DNA of 64,000 nucleotides from Clostridiaceae bacterium (GTDB lineage: Bacteria > Bacillota > Clostridia > Peptostreptococcales > Natronincolaceae). Positions 38,951 through 49,751 of this stretch are shown in pieces. The notes under the pieces were generated by a model that was not told the origin of the DNA, ran no database searches, and saw only the letters and a program-made list of their open reading frames with translations. Every line of letters starts with the position of its first letter. The stretch's first letter is position 1. The position numbers and the translations under genes are program-made. The stretch is taken from contig JAHDLO010000014.1 in NCBI GenBank assembly GCA_018432235.1, positions 1 through 64,000 on the forward strand, given 5' to 3'.

Positions 38951-38969
38951 TGCTTCGATACCTCAGCAT
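38951..38969 (-). repeat. 19-base dispersed repeat, copy 1
   Basis: TGCTTCGATACCTCAGCAT is the exact reverse complement of 52427-52445. Both copies are in intergenic DNA next to SLH-protein genes. Confidence 0.75.
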
Positions 38970-39034
38970 AACAGCACAAAACTCTAAAACATTGGCTGCA
39001 GCAGAGTTTTTTCTCCACTACAGCCATTATGGTC

Positions 39035-40522
39035 TTAATAATTCAATATCGCCTCTCTATAATCGTATCTCAGCTCCTGCTGCAGATAGTGGATTAGGTT
39101 TGTCATCATTCTGGCGGCCTCTGCCTTTGTCAGGGACCTTGCGGGCTGGAAGTAGTTTTCTTCATTGCCTGACACCAGACCCAGCGCCTTGCCTACGTAT
39201 ACGTAGTCCTTGGCCCATGAGGGTATGCTGCTGTCGTCTCTGAAGCCTGTGCTATATTGCTGTATGGGGGCCAGATTTTCAAAGCCCAGTAGCCTTACCA
39301 TTATTGCCACTGCCTCTGCCTTTGTCAGTGCGTTGCTGGGGTAGAAGCGGTTTTGCTCTGCTCCCTGCATGATGCCCTTTTCGTTCATTATTTTTATATA
39401 TTTATAGTTTGGGTCCTGATTGCTGACATCCGTAAAAAGCTTTGGCTCCTCTGTCATGGTGACTGAGCGCCGCCTTGTGGGTGGTGTTTCCTCCGGCACT
39501 AAGCCCATTACTGTAGCCACTGCCCTTGCAAAGTCTCCTCTGCTCATGGGCAATGACGGACCGTAGTAGGTGCTATCGGGGTACACTGCCCCCATGCTTG
39601 CTAAAAAGGTGATATCCGCTTCGGCCCAGAAGCCTGAAATATCTCTGATGGAGGGTACCTCTAGCCTTTGATTCAATGGGTTTGTGTCGAGGCTAAAGCT
39701 CTGGGTTCCTATATTTCTCTGGGAAAGAACGGTTCCGTTGGCTGAAAGCCTTGGCATATCATAGCTGTATTTCAATACATTCTCCTGCTGCTCCACCAAT
39801 AGGTAGCCGCCTCTGAAGCTGATCTGGGTGGGCATATTGGCCTCGTAGCTATAGTCCAGTGTTCTGTTGTGAACCGCCTCCACCCTTGCGGTGGCCTGCC
39901 ATTCAACAGGATTTTCTCCAAATGTTTCATATTTTATATAATGATCTAAAATTTGAGTTTCGGTTGTTCCCCAATATTGGTCATAGCCTACTGTTGAACC
40001 CTCAATCTTTACCGTTACCCTTCCGGCTGTTTTGTCTATGGTATAGGTCTTTCCTACATTCAGACTTCCCGCAACATATGTGACGGCGGGCTTTATCTGA
40101 TAGATGTCGGACTTGCTCCACTGGACATTTTTTTCTGTGGTTTCGTACTTTACACCGTTGATCTCTATTGTCTCCTTGTAGGAGCTGATGCTGTGGTTGT
40201 CCACTCTTTGGGTGCCGTTAAGGCTGATGCTCTTGGTCAGGTTTACGGTTCTGGTCATCTTTGCATTTTTTGCAAGGTTCTCCAGCTTGTAGGTATATCT
40301 TTCGGTAACTCTGTCATTCCTCTCCGTCACCCTGATATCTATGGTGCCCTCCAGTATGATGGGCTCTCCGGTGATAAAGATAACCTCCATATATTTCATT
40401 TCATTTTTTATGCCACCCTCATATCCCGGTATTTCCATTGCCAGCACATTAAGGGTATTGGCGAGAAGCAGGATTACTACCAGGCTGATATTTATTATGC
40501 GTCTTATTTTGCTTTTTTGCAT
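39035..40522 (-). CDS. SLH-domain surface protein
   Basis: 495 residues. The signal peptide ends near residue 28 (VLA-M). The first 270 residues are beta-rich and not recognised. Three SLH units occupy about 295-480 (DISGFWAEADITFLASMGAV, YKYIKIMNEKGIMQG, WAKDYVYVGKALGLVSG, each followed by TKAEA/SRGDFA-type motifs). These would anchor it to cell-wall polymer. It starts 14 bases after the upstream SLH gene, with GGGGGAG before the ATG, so the two are one operon. A role as an S-layer-associated protein is inferred. Confidence 0.86.
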   Translation of the reverse strand: MQKSKIRRIINISLVVILLLANTLNVLAMEIPGYEGGIKNEMKYMEVIFITGEPIILEGTIDIRVTERNDRVTERYTYKLENLAKNAKMTRTVNLTKSISLNGTQRVDNHSISSYKETIEINGVKYETTEKNVQWSKSDIYQIKPAVTYVAGSLNVGKTYTIDKTAGRVTVKIEGSTVGYDQYWGTTETQILDHYIKYETFGENPVEWQATARVEAVHNRTLDYSYEANMPTQISFRGGYLLVEQQENVLKYSYDMPRLSANGTVLSQRNIGTQSFSLDTNPLNQRLEVPSIRDISGFWAEADITFLASMGAVYPDSTYYGPSLPMSRGDFARAVATVMGLVPEETPPTRRRSVTMTEEPKLFTDVSNQDPNYKYIKIMNEKGIMQGAEQNRFYPSNALTKAEAVAIMVRLLGFENLAPIQQYSTGFRDDSSIPSWAKDYVYVGKALGLVSGNEENYFQPARSLTKAEAARMMTNLIHYLQQELRYDYREAILNY

Positions 40523-40536
40523 CCCAATTCTCCCCC

Positions 40537-43344
40537 TTATTGTTCTATTATTACGACATAGGCGTCGTCACCTGTCGATACATTTTTATTCTTGATCAAA
40601 TATGCCTTTGCTCTGGCCTTTATCAGATACAGCTCGTCTCTTTTAATCGGCCTGTCATTGATCAGTATAACCGCCTTGTCGATGTCTACGGACTCGCTGG
40701 CGCTTGTGGTCTCCCAGCGTTTATTCAGTGTATTCCAGTGGCGGATATTTCCCAGCTTAAGCTCATCTGCATCGATGTCCACTGACGCCACCTCTGCTAT
40801 GGCAGCATGGTCGGTATTTACGAATCTGCTGTAGTTCGTCAGATTAGGTGTCAGATTGATGCTGAGAACCTCCTCTATGGTCTGGTTGTCGCTGAGGGTG
40901 GTTTCCTTTACCACCACATATGCGGTCTTATTAATGTAGTAATTATTTTTCACCCTGCTTCTGAGGGTGGGGTCCTTTATGTTGTCTGGATTTACAAATC
41001 GGGAGTTCAGCAGATATGCCGCCTCTATTTCCTTCTTCAGGCTGCTTTCATAAACATAGGTGTCCTCCGACATTGTAAACTTCCTTGGTCTTTCTACCTC
41101 TACCCATTGGTTGTCCTGGAGCTTCAGATAATCCAGCTGATAGGCCAGCCGTGCGATTGTTATGCTGTACTCTCCCAGGCTCTCTATTTTTCCTCTGTAG
41201 ACCACTAGCCTTGTGCCGTCTATTCTGTCCTTCAGCATGCCGTCATATTCCATTGTTATAAGGGCGGCATTTCTTGCGCCTCTGTTGGTATCAGCCGCCA
41301 CATATACTGTCCTTTGATTCTTCAGGTTCATGATGTCCACCAGTCGATTGTTTTCCACCACTATGGTTCCTGCGTGGAAGCCTACGATGTTGTTATTGAC
41401 TATCAGCTGGCTTTTTCCGAACTCCAGGCTGGTGATTTTGCTTTCAAAAAGCTGAACTGAGCCCTCTCGGACCTGTAGCTTTGCGGCCTTTTCTGTGCCA
41501 TAGCTGGATTCCACCGCCACATATACCTCCTGCCCCTTGGCATTTGCCAGCTCCGACAGGGTTATTTTATTGGCGCCCTTGTATAGGTTGTCCTCCACCT
41601 TCAGCTTTACCTTTTGGTCTGCATGCTTTTTCCATGCGCCGTTGTCGTAGCTCGTAACGGTATTCAGTATCATTTCCTTATTTCTTTCGCTTACGCTTTC
41701 TATCGTGCCTCGATATAGGCCTGTTATGTGCCTTTCGCTATCCTCTGCCCGTATTTCTGAAATATCGGCACTGTATATGTCGTCGAAGGTCAGCATTACT
41801 CTGTCTCCGGTCTTTACCTCGAAAAGGTTGGCGACTTTACCATTTCTGGTTACCTGTGTTGCCGGCACTATGCGATATATTTCTCTGCCCTCTTCTGTCC
41901 TAAGCTCTACGCTTAGGCTGGTGATTGACAGTATGTCCCCCACCTTGACTCTGCTGCCGGGGGGGATATAGCCGTGAAGATTGGGGTCCTCCTCCAGAAG
42001 GCCCTCTATGGCGGTTACCTTCCCCTGTTGTAGGGTAACCAGAACCTCCTGACCGTAGAATAGGTCCTTAAAGGCCACTGACTTGCCATTGATTTGTATT
42101 TGAGTGATGTCCTCCACCTGAAGCATATGCTTTTGATCGATAAAGTCCACCACCATTAGCCTGTTGTTATTGTAATCCACAAGGTCGATAAAGCCCTCTA
42201 TAGTGCTGGGGCCATCGGCTGATAGCTTGCCGTATACCACCCTTTGGTTTTGATCGATGTAATAGACAAGGGTATCCCCCTTGTTGACGGCGCTGGACAG
42301 TGCCAGCTGTGTTCCTCTTTGTACAGGGAAATCTATGCCCTTCCCTGACTCTGTGGCTATAAAGTTTCTGGTGCCGTCGTTATTGCTCATGGACAATAGC
42401 AGCCTTGGGCTTTCCTGCTGCTGAATTGTCTCTTTGTCTGCCACATAGCCGATTTTTTTGGTGAGACCTCTGGCCTCCAGCAGGTCGTCATGGATATTGA
42501 CCAGCAGCTGTGCCATTTGGGCCCTTGTAAAGCTGCCCCTTGGGGAGAAGCTGGTAGCAGAGGTACCCTGCATGTGGCCCTTTTGCAGTATTGCCTCCAC
42601 CAATGGCAGCTTGTCGGTGTCTATTTGCTGCCAGTCGTTGTAATTGTATACCTTTATTACGCTCTGTCCGTAAACAGGCTCCAGTGCTAGGGTTCTTGCC
42701 ACCCATAGGGCCACCTGCTGACGGTTGACTGCTCTATTCCAGGCTGTATTGTTGCTGAGCCTTGTCCTTATTTGTCCCTCCAGGGTATTCAGCTCCTGCT
42801 GGGTAAGGGTTCCGCCTCTGTAATTCTCCAGCTGCTGCTGTACCTGCGCTTCTAAATTGGTCATTTGATCCTGTGTGAGGTTTAGTATTGCGTTAACCTC
42901 TTGATTGGTGATAATGCCGTTTTGTACCGCCACCTGCACATAGCCTCTGGCCCAGTTGTCGACGGCGCTCAGTATGATGATGTTTCTGACATTTGCCGGG
43001 GCCTGGGTTTCTCCAAGCCTCTGTGCCTCTGCCTCCAGTCCAAGCCCTCTAACCAATGAGGCTATGGCCTCTGAATAGGTCAGATTGCTGTCGGGGGCGA
43101 AGCGGTTTGTGTTTGAGTCCTGTCCCCTCATTAAGGAAAGGGCCGAGGCCTCCTGTATGGCTTCTCTTCCCCAATGATTTGCAATATCGGTGTATTGTAG
43201 GTTTCTTAGCTGATTGCTACCGCTTATTAACCCCTCGTAAACCGGATGGGAGGTTAAGCCCTCTATGGCGTAAACGGAAGCAAACATATTTATAATGATC
43301 AGTGTTATTAATAATATGCTAAACCCTTTTCGAAGATTGCCCAT
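40537..43344 (-). CDS. Large SLH-domain surface protein
   Basis: 935 residues. A signal peptide (about 1-27) is followed by SLH units at about 50-110 (YTDIANHWGREAIQEASAL), 120-225 (split by an insertion of about 60 residues) and 230-290. The remaining 640 residues are short beta-rich repeats of the form 'GxVxSxxxxxxxLxxxxx', for example GTIESVSERNKEMILNTV, GKIESLGEYSITIARL and GFIDLVDYNNNRLMV, likely tandem small beta domains. The domain order is SLH first, opposite to the next gene. AGGAG lies seven bases before the ATG. Co-transcribed with the following SLH gene. Confidence 0.85.
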   Translation of the reverse strand: MGNLRKGFSILLITLIIINMFASVYAIEGLTSHPVYEGLISGSNQLRNLQYTDIANHWGREAIQEASALSLMRGQDSNTNRFAPDSNLTYSEAIASLVRGLGLEAEAQRLGETQAPANVRNIIILSAVDNWARGYVQVAVQNGIITNQEVNAILNLTQDQMTNLEAQVQQQLENYRGGTLTQQELNTLEGQIRTRLSNNTAWNRAVNRQQVALWVARTLALEPVYGQSVIKVYNYNDWQQIDTDKLPLVEAILQKGHMQGTSATSFSPRGSFTRAQMAQLLVNIHDDLLEARGLTKKIGYVADKETIQQQESPRLLLSMSNNDGTRNFIATESGKGIDFPVQRGTQLALSSAVNKGDTLVYYIDQNQRVVYGKLSADGPSTIEGFIDLVDYNNNRLMVVDFIDQKHMLQVEDITQIQINGKSVAFKDLFYGQEVLVTLQQGKVTAIEGLLEEDPNLHGYIPPGSRVKVGDILSITSLSVELRTEEGREIYRIVPATQVTRNGKVANLFEVKTGDRVMLTFDDIYSADISEIRAEDSERHITGLYRGTIESVSERNKEMILNTVTSYDNGAWKKHADQKVKLKVEDNLYKGANKITLSELANAKGQEVYVAVESSYGTEKAAKLQVREGSVQLFESKITSLEFGKSQLIVNNNIVGFHAGTIVVENNRLVDIMNLKNQRTVYVAADTNRGARNAALITMEYDGMLKDRIDGTRLVVYRGKIESLGEYSITIARLAYQLDYLKLQDNQWVEVERPRKFTMSEDTYVYESSLKKEIEAAYLLNSRFVNPDNIKDPTLRSRVKNNYYINKTAYVVVKETTLSDNQTIEEVLSINLTPNLTNYSRFVNTDHAAIAEVASVDIDADELKLGNIRHWNTLNKRWETTSASESVDIDKAVILINDRPIKRDELYLIKARAKAYLIKNKNVSTGDDAYVVIIEQ

Positions 43345-43368
43345 AGTAACGCTCCTTACTTTAAAAGA

Positions 43369-43412
43369 ATTAGTTAATAGTGAATAATATAAAACCTTAG
43401 TGTATAGTGAAA
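43369..43412. repeat. GAATAGT-type repeat block, degenerate
   Basis: Units TTAATAGT, GAATAAT and TGTATAGT follow one another upstream of the large SLH gene, matching the family at 35334-35408. Confidence 0.5.
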
Positions 43413-43494
43413 ATGCACTTTAATTCACCTGATATCTCATGACACAGATGACACGCCTATGGCAACAAAATGTTGCTTGTCAAAAGAAAGGTGT

Positions 43495-43514
43495 GCGGAG
43501 GACTGAGCCTCCGC
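43495..43514 (-). terminator. Hairpin after the TIG-repeat gene
   Basis: GCGGAGG (43495-43501) pairs with CCTCCGC (43508-43514), 40 bases after the stop. The T-tract on the minus strand is broken (TTTCTTTTG), so termination may be partial. Confidence 0.55.
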
Positions 43515-43550
43515 AATTAATAAATATATTTTAAGGAGAAAGTAAGCTAT

Positions 43551-46500
43551 TTATCGGTCTGCCAGCAGCATGTATCTGCCTTTGTCCTTGGTGCTGCCGG
43601 TGCTGCCGCTGCCCAGTCTGGTAAAGCTGTGGGCTGATGGATTGTATTGTCCAAGGAAAAGCTTGTTTTTGTCGGCGGTTGGATATGCCACTGATTCAAA
43701 CTTTATGGACAATGCGCCATTCCTCAGCATACCGGATAAGGCGGTGATTGTGTTGCTGACCTGCAGCTGGAAGTCTATTTCATACACATCGGAGGCCCTT
43801 CTTTGGGTTCTGCCTATGGCGGTAATGACTGCCTCCGCCTTTTGCCCCGCAAGCCTTTCCACCGATACTCTGACATGGGTGTCATTTAATTCCTTCACAT
43901 TGACCTGACTGACCTCTCGGGTAAATAAATCCTTCGGCAGCAGGGTAAAGCTCAGGGTGCCATCGGTGATGGTAATGCTTCGATTCAGGTTTTGCACCAC
44001 TGAAAGGGGTATCGCCACCACAAATTTATTTTGCTTGCTGTATTTTGAAAGGGAGAAGTCTATGACATAGGGGGTGGTTCCGGCTGGTATTTCTTCAGTA
44101 CCTATGGTTCTGATTACCGTATCACCGCTTATTTCTTCCTTCCCTTCCTTTCTGAACTTCTGCTGCTCTGCCTCTATGGCCTCCAGCTTTTCTCTCAGCT
44201 GCTGGTCCTCCCGTTCATTGAAGGTTCTGACGGTTACCTCTGCAAACTCCAGCGCACTGCCATAGCGGTTCATTGCCCGCACCATAAAGCTGTAGTTCTG
44301 ATTTTGCTGTAGTCCCTTCACCAGGAATTCTGTATCTCTGGTATCTCCCAGGAAAACATAATCTCTTTCTGTGGCCAGCTTCCCATATATTTCATATCTG
44401 TCGGCCCTATTCAAGACCTCCGGCTGTGAGTCGGACCATACCAGCAGTACTGTTGCTTCTGCACCGGGTATAGCCTCCAGCACCAAGGGCTTGGTAGGAA
44501 TCGGTATTTGATATTCAAAGTTTTTATATTCTGAGGAGAGTCCTCCGTCGGTATTGACGACTATCATATGGCTGTTTTCCAGGTCCAGGGCTTCCTTAAA
44601 GGTCACCTTCAGGGTGTTTTCATCCTCCACCACTACGCTGGCAGCCTCTATACCGCCCACAACCACCATTTCACGGTTGTTGCCGTTGTCGTCTACGCCT
44701 CTGATACCTCTGGCGGTGATGGTTTGGCCCGGCTGTACATCCTTCTCCAGCATCATAACGCCGCCAATAATCAGCTTTGCTCCTGATAGGAACTGTCTAC
44801 CGCTGACGATTACCTCTGTTTGGGTGTCATTGGTAAACAGCTTGCCGGGGTTAACCGTCAGTATCTCCGGCTGGCTGATATAGGTAAATATGTCTGTGCC
44901 GATGGCTCTACCATAGTCGTAGTTTATGACCTCTATGGTCTGCTTGCCTATTCTGCCCTCCGGCATAATGACCTGCAGCGTTTGAGGGTCTATATAGGTG
45001 ACATTGGCCTGTGGCACAGGAATTCCGCCAATCAGCACCTGTACGATTTGTGGATTGTTGAAGCTGTCTCTGTCCTTAAACTCTGTACCCTTTATGGTCA
45101 CTCTGGTGCCACCGGAAACAGGGCCAAGGGCAGGTGTTACGGAGGTGATCCTCGGTGAGCTTCCCTCTGTAATATATCTAAAATAGAAGGGGTTCGGTAT
45201 GACCTGATCGCCATAGGCAGAACCGCCGTCCTCGTTAAGCACCAATATTCTCAGGAACCGTCCCACTACTGCTGTATCGGCAGCAGGGACTGTTATGATC
45301 AACTCGTCATCATTTGGACTCTTGGTTTTTATTGTTGCTTCCTTACCATCTATAAAGACCTTAACCCCTGCTCGGAAGTTTTCTCCTGTAATGATAAGGG
45401 GTGAACCGCCGGCAGGTGATGCTGAGGCTACCTTTATTGGATTATTACCGGTATAGGGCTCTCCATTAATATCTGTAACCGTCATATCTGTAACCGGGGT
45501 AATATTGGTAATTACCGGTGGTCTAAAGGGGTTTGTATAGGTGAAGTCGGACTTTGCATTCTTTCCGTCATGGTTATATACGGTCAGGGTCTTTTTGCCA
45601 ACCTCTGAGGAAGGCGGTGTCAATAGCACAATCTTATTTTCTCCCTCTAACCGCTTGATTACACCAAGTCGTCTGGTCAGCACTAAATTGCTGTTCTTTA
45701 TTTCTATCTTTATATTTTCATCCGCCATATGGATGGTATTTTGATCTGCCAGTGTCGGCGGAAGGTTCGACCAATTGATTCTTACGATTATAAATTCCTC
45801 TTCCTCTATGATATTAAAGGTGTTGGTGAAATCACTGCCCTTGTGAACATTAAGCTCTTTGCCGGGCTCCACATCCTTATAATATAGTGAAATATTGTTT
45901 GGTGCATAGGCATTGTAACGAACTATCACATCCCCTATTCTCACCTCTGACTGCCCTGAAAGAATGTCCTGTGATGCAACCTCGTCGCCAAACACCACAT
46001 GCAGGCCGTTTTGTACAAAGTCTCTACCTGTGATGGTGATCTCGCTGCCCCCATACATTGTCCCCTGCCTTGGCAGGACACTGGTGATGGCCGGCTGCTT
46101 GGAGCGGTATTCAAAGGCATTTTTCATGGTGGCTATGGCACCGTCGTAGTTGATAACCGTTACGTCAACCCTTCCTGCAGGGTTTGGCGGTGTATATTCC
46201 ACAATAATCATGTCGGAGGTCTCTATGGTGTTATAGCTCCCCTTTGGGGGTATAACAAAGGTGATTTTGTCCTCCGGAACCCTGATGCCCCCGAAGTAAA
46301 CTGCCGGCAGCTGCTGTGGGTGATCGGGGTCTTCACTTCCGTAATTCAGGGCTCTGAAGCCGTCTCCGGAAATGAGTATCCTATCTCCCCCTGAGGTATT
46401 ACCTACATTTGGGGTTAGCTTTGTGATTCTGATATCATAGCCGGGGTTGACATAGGTATAGCCGTCATACTTGGTGTAGGAGCCGCCGTTGCTGTTGAGG

Positions 46501-49487
46501 ACCGTAACCGGCACCACTGCTGAGTTGGTGTTCGCCAGTGGTTCTCCATAGGCTGGCACATACACCCATATGGTTCTGGCATTACTGCTTCTACGATAAA
46601 CCTGTGCCTCCTGGGTTCCGAAATATACCTTTACACCTTCTAAGAGGAAATCCCCTTGAATTTCTGCGATATTCCCGCCCCGGTAATCTCCAAGGCTCGG
46701 TGTTATGCTGGTAATGGTGGGTTTTGTGGCAACATCTATAAATTTGAAGCCCTTGCTTAGGGTATGGCTGCCTAAGTCGGGGTTGACTACCTTTACGTCT
46801 AAGAACTCATTTTTGAAGAAGCCCAGCTCGTCGGGGTCCGGCACCAGCATATAGATGGTTTCATTGTCCACCACGGCAATATTGCTGGTGTAGGTTTTTA
46901 ATCCCTGTCCATTGGGCCCTAAAATTGGGGTGTCGCCATCGTAAATATTTACAAAGTCCCCGAGGTCCAATATGGTTTGACCCGGATTAAGCGGATCTTC
47001 TTCATAGAAAACTTCGTCGTTTACTTCCTTTCCATCGATATATACTCTTGTTCCAATTTTTATCTGGTCATTTTCTCCTTGCTCATTGTAAGGATAGAAG
47101 CCTGTACCCTTGATGATTACCAGCGCCCCCTTGCCCCCTACATTTGGTATGATTCTGGTTATTGTAGGCTGACTGAAGGTCTGTATGTATTCAAAGGGGG
47201 CGGATGCAAAGCCGCCGTCGGGGTTAATCACCTGAACGGTGGTCATCCCTACTCTGCCCTTTGGTGCTTTAAAGGTAATGGTTCCCTTCACCACGTCGAT
47301 CACCGGGTTGGTCACCTGCTCACCATCTACGGTAACTATTGCTCCCGGCTGGAAATTTCTACCCTTTATGACTACCTGCTCCTCCTTACCGACAGCCACC
47401 TTGTTGGGGATTACATCGTCGATCATAGGCTTTAGTCCACCGGAGGGAGGATTGACGTATTGGAAAAAGTTTTCCTTTGTGTCTCTGCCGCCTAGGCCGC
47501 CAAGGGGATTGGCATTATAAACAGTGACATCAGCATAGCCTGTATATATAGGTGAACCGGCAGGTATTGTAAATTTGATTTTTGCCCCTGACTTTATGGC
47601 CTGTCCATCGACAACTATATCATCAGCGGTTAACACCTCGAATTTTAGCCCTGGAATGTCTATATCCCCTGTATTGTCTGAACCATCTGCCCTACTACTG
47701 TAATAGGCCTTTACATTGCCTAGACTGTTTATTGTTATAACCTTATATTTTTTGTCTCCTTCTTTGGCATCTGTTCCTATAATAACCCTTGGATAGTATC
47801 TATTTTGCCCTGAGCCCTCTACTCTAAATTGCTGCCCCTCTATGGTGGCGGTTATAATCTCGTCGTAGGGTCCCTTATTTGGTGTTATCTTTGTAATTAT
47901 TGGGGTTGTTGTGTCTGGCTGGTATTCGTAATAAAGCTTCGTCTGTGATGTATAAGGAGCTTCCTCAACAATAAAGTCAATCTCAGTAATTACCTCTACG
48001 CCATCAACTGTTTCTATTTCGTAATACACTGTTTCTGTTCTGGCAGTAATAACATAGCTTCCTGCCTGACTAACCTTATCGGTGGTTACCGAAATAACAC
48101 TGGAGCCATCAGCATCGATAGAATCAGGCGTTAATGGAAGTGAGGTAATCGACGTCTTTAAGGCAACATTAACGGATATTTTTCTTTCAACATATCTACC
48201 ACTTGCGAGCTTATACAATACATACTTTGACTTAGAGTCTAAATCTTTAAAGTAATTTAAATTCGACGATGTTCCTGCTTCCATTGTCATGTCTGTTTTG
48301 TTTATATTTTGGATATTATTCAAGGCCACCAGGTTTCTGATCCTCAGCATATTGATATCATTTTCAATATTTGTAAAGCCCTTTGTCGGTGAAACATCCA
48401 TAATTTCAAGCACAGAGGACAATGCCCCTGTATACAAGAATTTGGGTATATGATTATATATATCTCCAAAATAATTAACTATAGTGATTTGTTTTTCCCC
48501 TGTTGTTGTAAGCTTAGGCACAATTACCTCAAGCCCCTGCTTATACGCACCGCTTTCAAAGTATGTAAAAGTACCGTCACTAAAGGGACCAATATTCCTT
48601 TTGGCCTCTACCCCATCAATATAGATTTTTGTTCCTGGGTCTAAAAGAGGCGTAGGGTTCCCGGCCTTTATTCGCAGAATAGTCCCCTCTGTACCCTGCA
48701 TCGGTGTAATTTCTACCACCTGCAAATTTAGGGGATTGGCTATATTAACTGCATTTTTTACTATGTAAGCAATATTAACATTTTCATACTTTTTTAGCTC
48801 AAAGACTAAGTTTTGATTATTCATCGCAGATACAGTGGCGGTATTAACGGTGATGGTATTGCTATCTTCGACAGTATATCCTACGCTACTGTTAACTGTA
48901 TTGCCGGTTGTTATGCCAAAGGTGTATTCGTCAGTAAAGTCTACACCCTTAATAGTTATTTTTTCCGTACCCTTTATTACTGTTACAGGCCATGCCGCAG
49001 GAGTCCCATTGTTAATCTCGTCAATCTTCATCAGGTTGAAATCCTTCACAGGAAGCTTGAAGATCTTTGAAATATTGGGGGTATATAGGAAGTTATTTCT
49101 AACGATTCCAAAGTAGACTTCTTCATCTGTTTCTGTAATACCGAACATCCCTTTGATGCTCAATCCAGTACCTTCCGGCGTATAATCCAATCTGGAGCTA
49201 TTTACATAGGTAAGCTCCTGTGGAGATATCGCATGCTTAATATCAAACTCTGATCCGTTGTGAACCATAACAACGATGGTGTCGTTTTGGGTTAATGCTA
49301 ATCCATTGAATATTACCTGATAGCTGGTGGTTTTTTGACCAGCAACAACCTCCACTATTTCTCGTATTGTAATATTGTTAATCATTGGATCAATTGTTGC
49401 TGCATAAGAAGCATTCGTCATAAATCCACTAATAAATATATTAAATATCATAATAAACAGCATCAAAAAGGATAGTTTTTTCTTCAT
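43551..49487 (-). CDS. Giant secreted IPT/TIG-repeat protein with fibronectin III domain
   Basis: 1978 residues. A signal peptide (about 1-29, SYA-A) is followed by some ten IPT/TIG Ig-like units, recognised by their starts: ITPMQGTEGTILRIKA, ITPNKGPYDEIITATIEG, VIPNKVAVGKEEQVVIKGRNF, ITPSLGDYRGGNIAEIQG, LTPNVGNTSGGDRILISG, VLPRQGTMYGGSEITITGRDF, VTPALGPVSGGTRVTIKGTEF and NPGKLFTNDTQTEVIVSG. A fibronectin III unit (about 1650-1745) follows, then a short coil (EQQKFRKEGKEEISG) and a C-terminal domain. No SLH, LPXTG or anchor motif is seen, so retention at the surface may depend on partners. It is read before the SLH pair; GGGAGG lies seven bases ahead of the ATG. Extended -10 TGCTATAAT is at 49581-49589. 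Confidence 0.88.
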   Translation of the reverse strand: MKKKLSFLMLFIMIFNIFISGFMTNASYAATIDPMINNITIREIVEVVAGQKTTSYQVIFNGLALTQNDTIVVMVHNGSEFDIKHAISPQELTYVNSSRLDYTPEGTGLSIKGMFGITETDEEVYFGIVRNNFLYTPNISKIFKLPVKDFNLMKIDEINNGTPAAWPVTVIKGTEKITIKGVDFTDEYTFGITTGNTVNSSVGYTVEDSNTITVNTATVSAMNNQNLVFELKKYENVNIAYIVKNAVNIANPLNLQVVEITPMQGTEGTILRIKAGNPTPLLDPGTKIYIDGVEAKRNIGPFSDGTFTYFESGAYKQGLEVIVPKLTTTGEKQITIVNYFGDIYNHIPKFLYTGALSSVLEIMDVSPTKGFTNIENDINMLRIRNLVALNNIQNINKTDMTMEAGTSSNLNYFKDLDSKSKYVLYKLASGRYVERKISVNVALKTSITSLPLTPDSIDADGSSVISVTTDKVSQAGSYVITARTETVYYEIETVDGVEVITEIDFIVEEAPYTSQTKLYYEYQPDTTTPIITKITPNKGPYDEIITATIEGQQFRVEGSGQNRYYPRVIIGTDAKEGDKKYKVITINSLGNVKAYYSSRADGSDNTGDIDIPGLKFEVLTADDIVVDGQAIKSGAKIKFTIPAGSPIYTGYADVTVYNANPLGGLGGRDTKENFFQYVNPPSGGLKPMIDDVIPNKVAVGKEEQVVIKGRNFQPGAIVTVDGEQVTNPVIDVVKGTITFKAPKGRVGMTTVQVINPDGGFASAPFEYIQTFSQPTITRIIPNVGGKGALVIIKGTGFYPYNEQGENDQIKIGTRVYIDGKEVNDEVFYEEDPLNPGQTILDLGDFVNIYDGDTPILGPNGQGLKTYTSNIAVVDNETIYMLVPDPDELGFFKNEFLDVKVVNPDLGSHTLSKGFKFIDVATKPTITSITPSLGDYRGGNIAEIQGDFLLEGVKVYFGTQEAQVYRRSSNARTIWVYVPAYGEPLANTNSAVVPVTVLNSNGGSYTKYDGYTYVNPGYDIRITKLTPNVGNTSGGDRILISGDGFRALNYGSEDPDHPQQLPAVYFGGIRVPEDKITFVIPPKGSYNTIETSDMIIVEYTPPNPAGRVDVTVINYDGAIATMKNAFEYRSKQPAITSVLPRQGTMYGGSEITITGRDFVQNGLHVVFGDEVASQDILSGQSEVRIGDVIVRYNAYAPNNISLYYKDVEPGKELNVHKGSDFTNTFNIIEEEEFIIVRINWSNLPPTLADQNTIHMADENIKIEIKNSNLVLTRRLGVIKRLEGENKIVLLTPPSSEVGKKTLTVYNHDGKNAKSDFTYTNPFRPPVITNITPVTDMTVTDINGEPYTGNNPIKVASASPAGGSPLIITGENFRAGVKVFIDGKEATIKTKSPNDDELIITVPAADTAVVGRFLRILVLNEDGGSAYGDQVIPNPFYFRYITEGSSPRITSVTPALGPVSGGTRVTIKGTEFKDRDSFNNPQIVQVLIGGIPVPQANVTYIDPQTLQVIMPEGRIGKQTIEVINYDYGRAIGTDIFTYISQPEILTVNPGKLFTNDTQTEVIVSGRQFLSGAKLIIGGVMMLEKDVQPGQTITARGIRGVDDNGNNREMVVVGGIEAASVVVEDENTLKVTFKEALDLENSHMIVVNTDGGLSSEYKNFEYQIPIPTKPLVLEAIPGAEATVLLVWSDSQPEVLNRADRYEIYGKLATERDYVFLGDTRDTEFLVKGLQQNQNYSFMVRAMNRYGSALEFAEVTVRTFNEREDQQLREKLEAIEAEQQKFRKEGKEEISGDTVIRTIGTEEIPAGTTPYVIDFSLSKYSKQNKFVVAIPLSVVQNLNRSITITDGTLSFTLLPKDLFTREVSQVNVKELNDTHVRVSVERLAGQKAEAVITAIGRTQRRASDVYEIDFQLQVSNTITALSGMLRNGALSIKFESVAYPTADKNKLFLGQYNPSAHSFTRLGSGSTGSTKDKGRYMLLADR

Positions 49488-49700
49488 AGCATGACCTCCC
49501 GGTTATTCTTCATATTTATATATCGTCAAAACTGGTAAATATATATAGTTGTATATTTTTCCTTCATTTGCATTTTTTTCATTATAGCATACTCATTATT
49601 TTTTTTTCTTTGTATTTCGACAATTGTAATAAAAATGAAACAATATGACTAGATTTCCAGAGAATTGATTTAGATATGGAAAGTGAAATAAGCATAAAAA

Positions 49701-49720
49701 TAGACCTGTAGAAAGGTCTA
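49701..49720 (-). terminator. Terminator of the small coiled-coil gene
   Basis: TAGACCT (49701-49707) pairs with AGGTCTA (49714-49720), followed on the minus strand by TTTTTATG. It lies 31 bases after the stop. Confidence 0.75.
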
Positions 49721-49751
49721 AAAAGTTAATGAAACAAGGTGCTTACAAGAT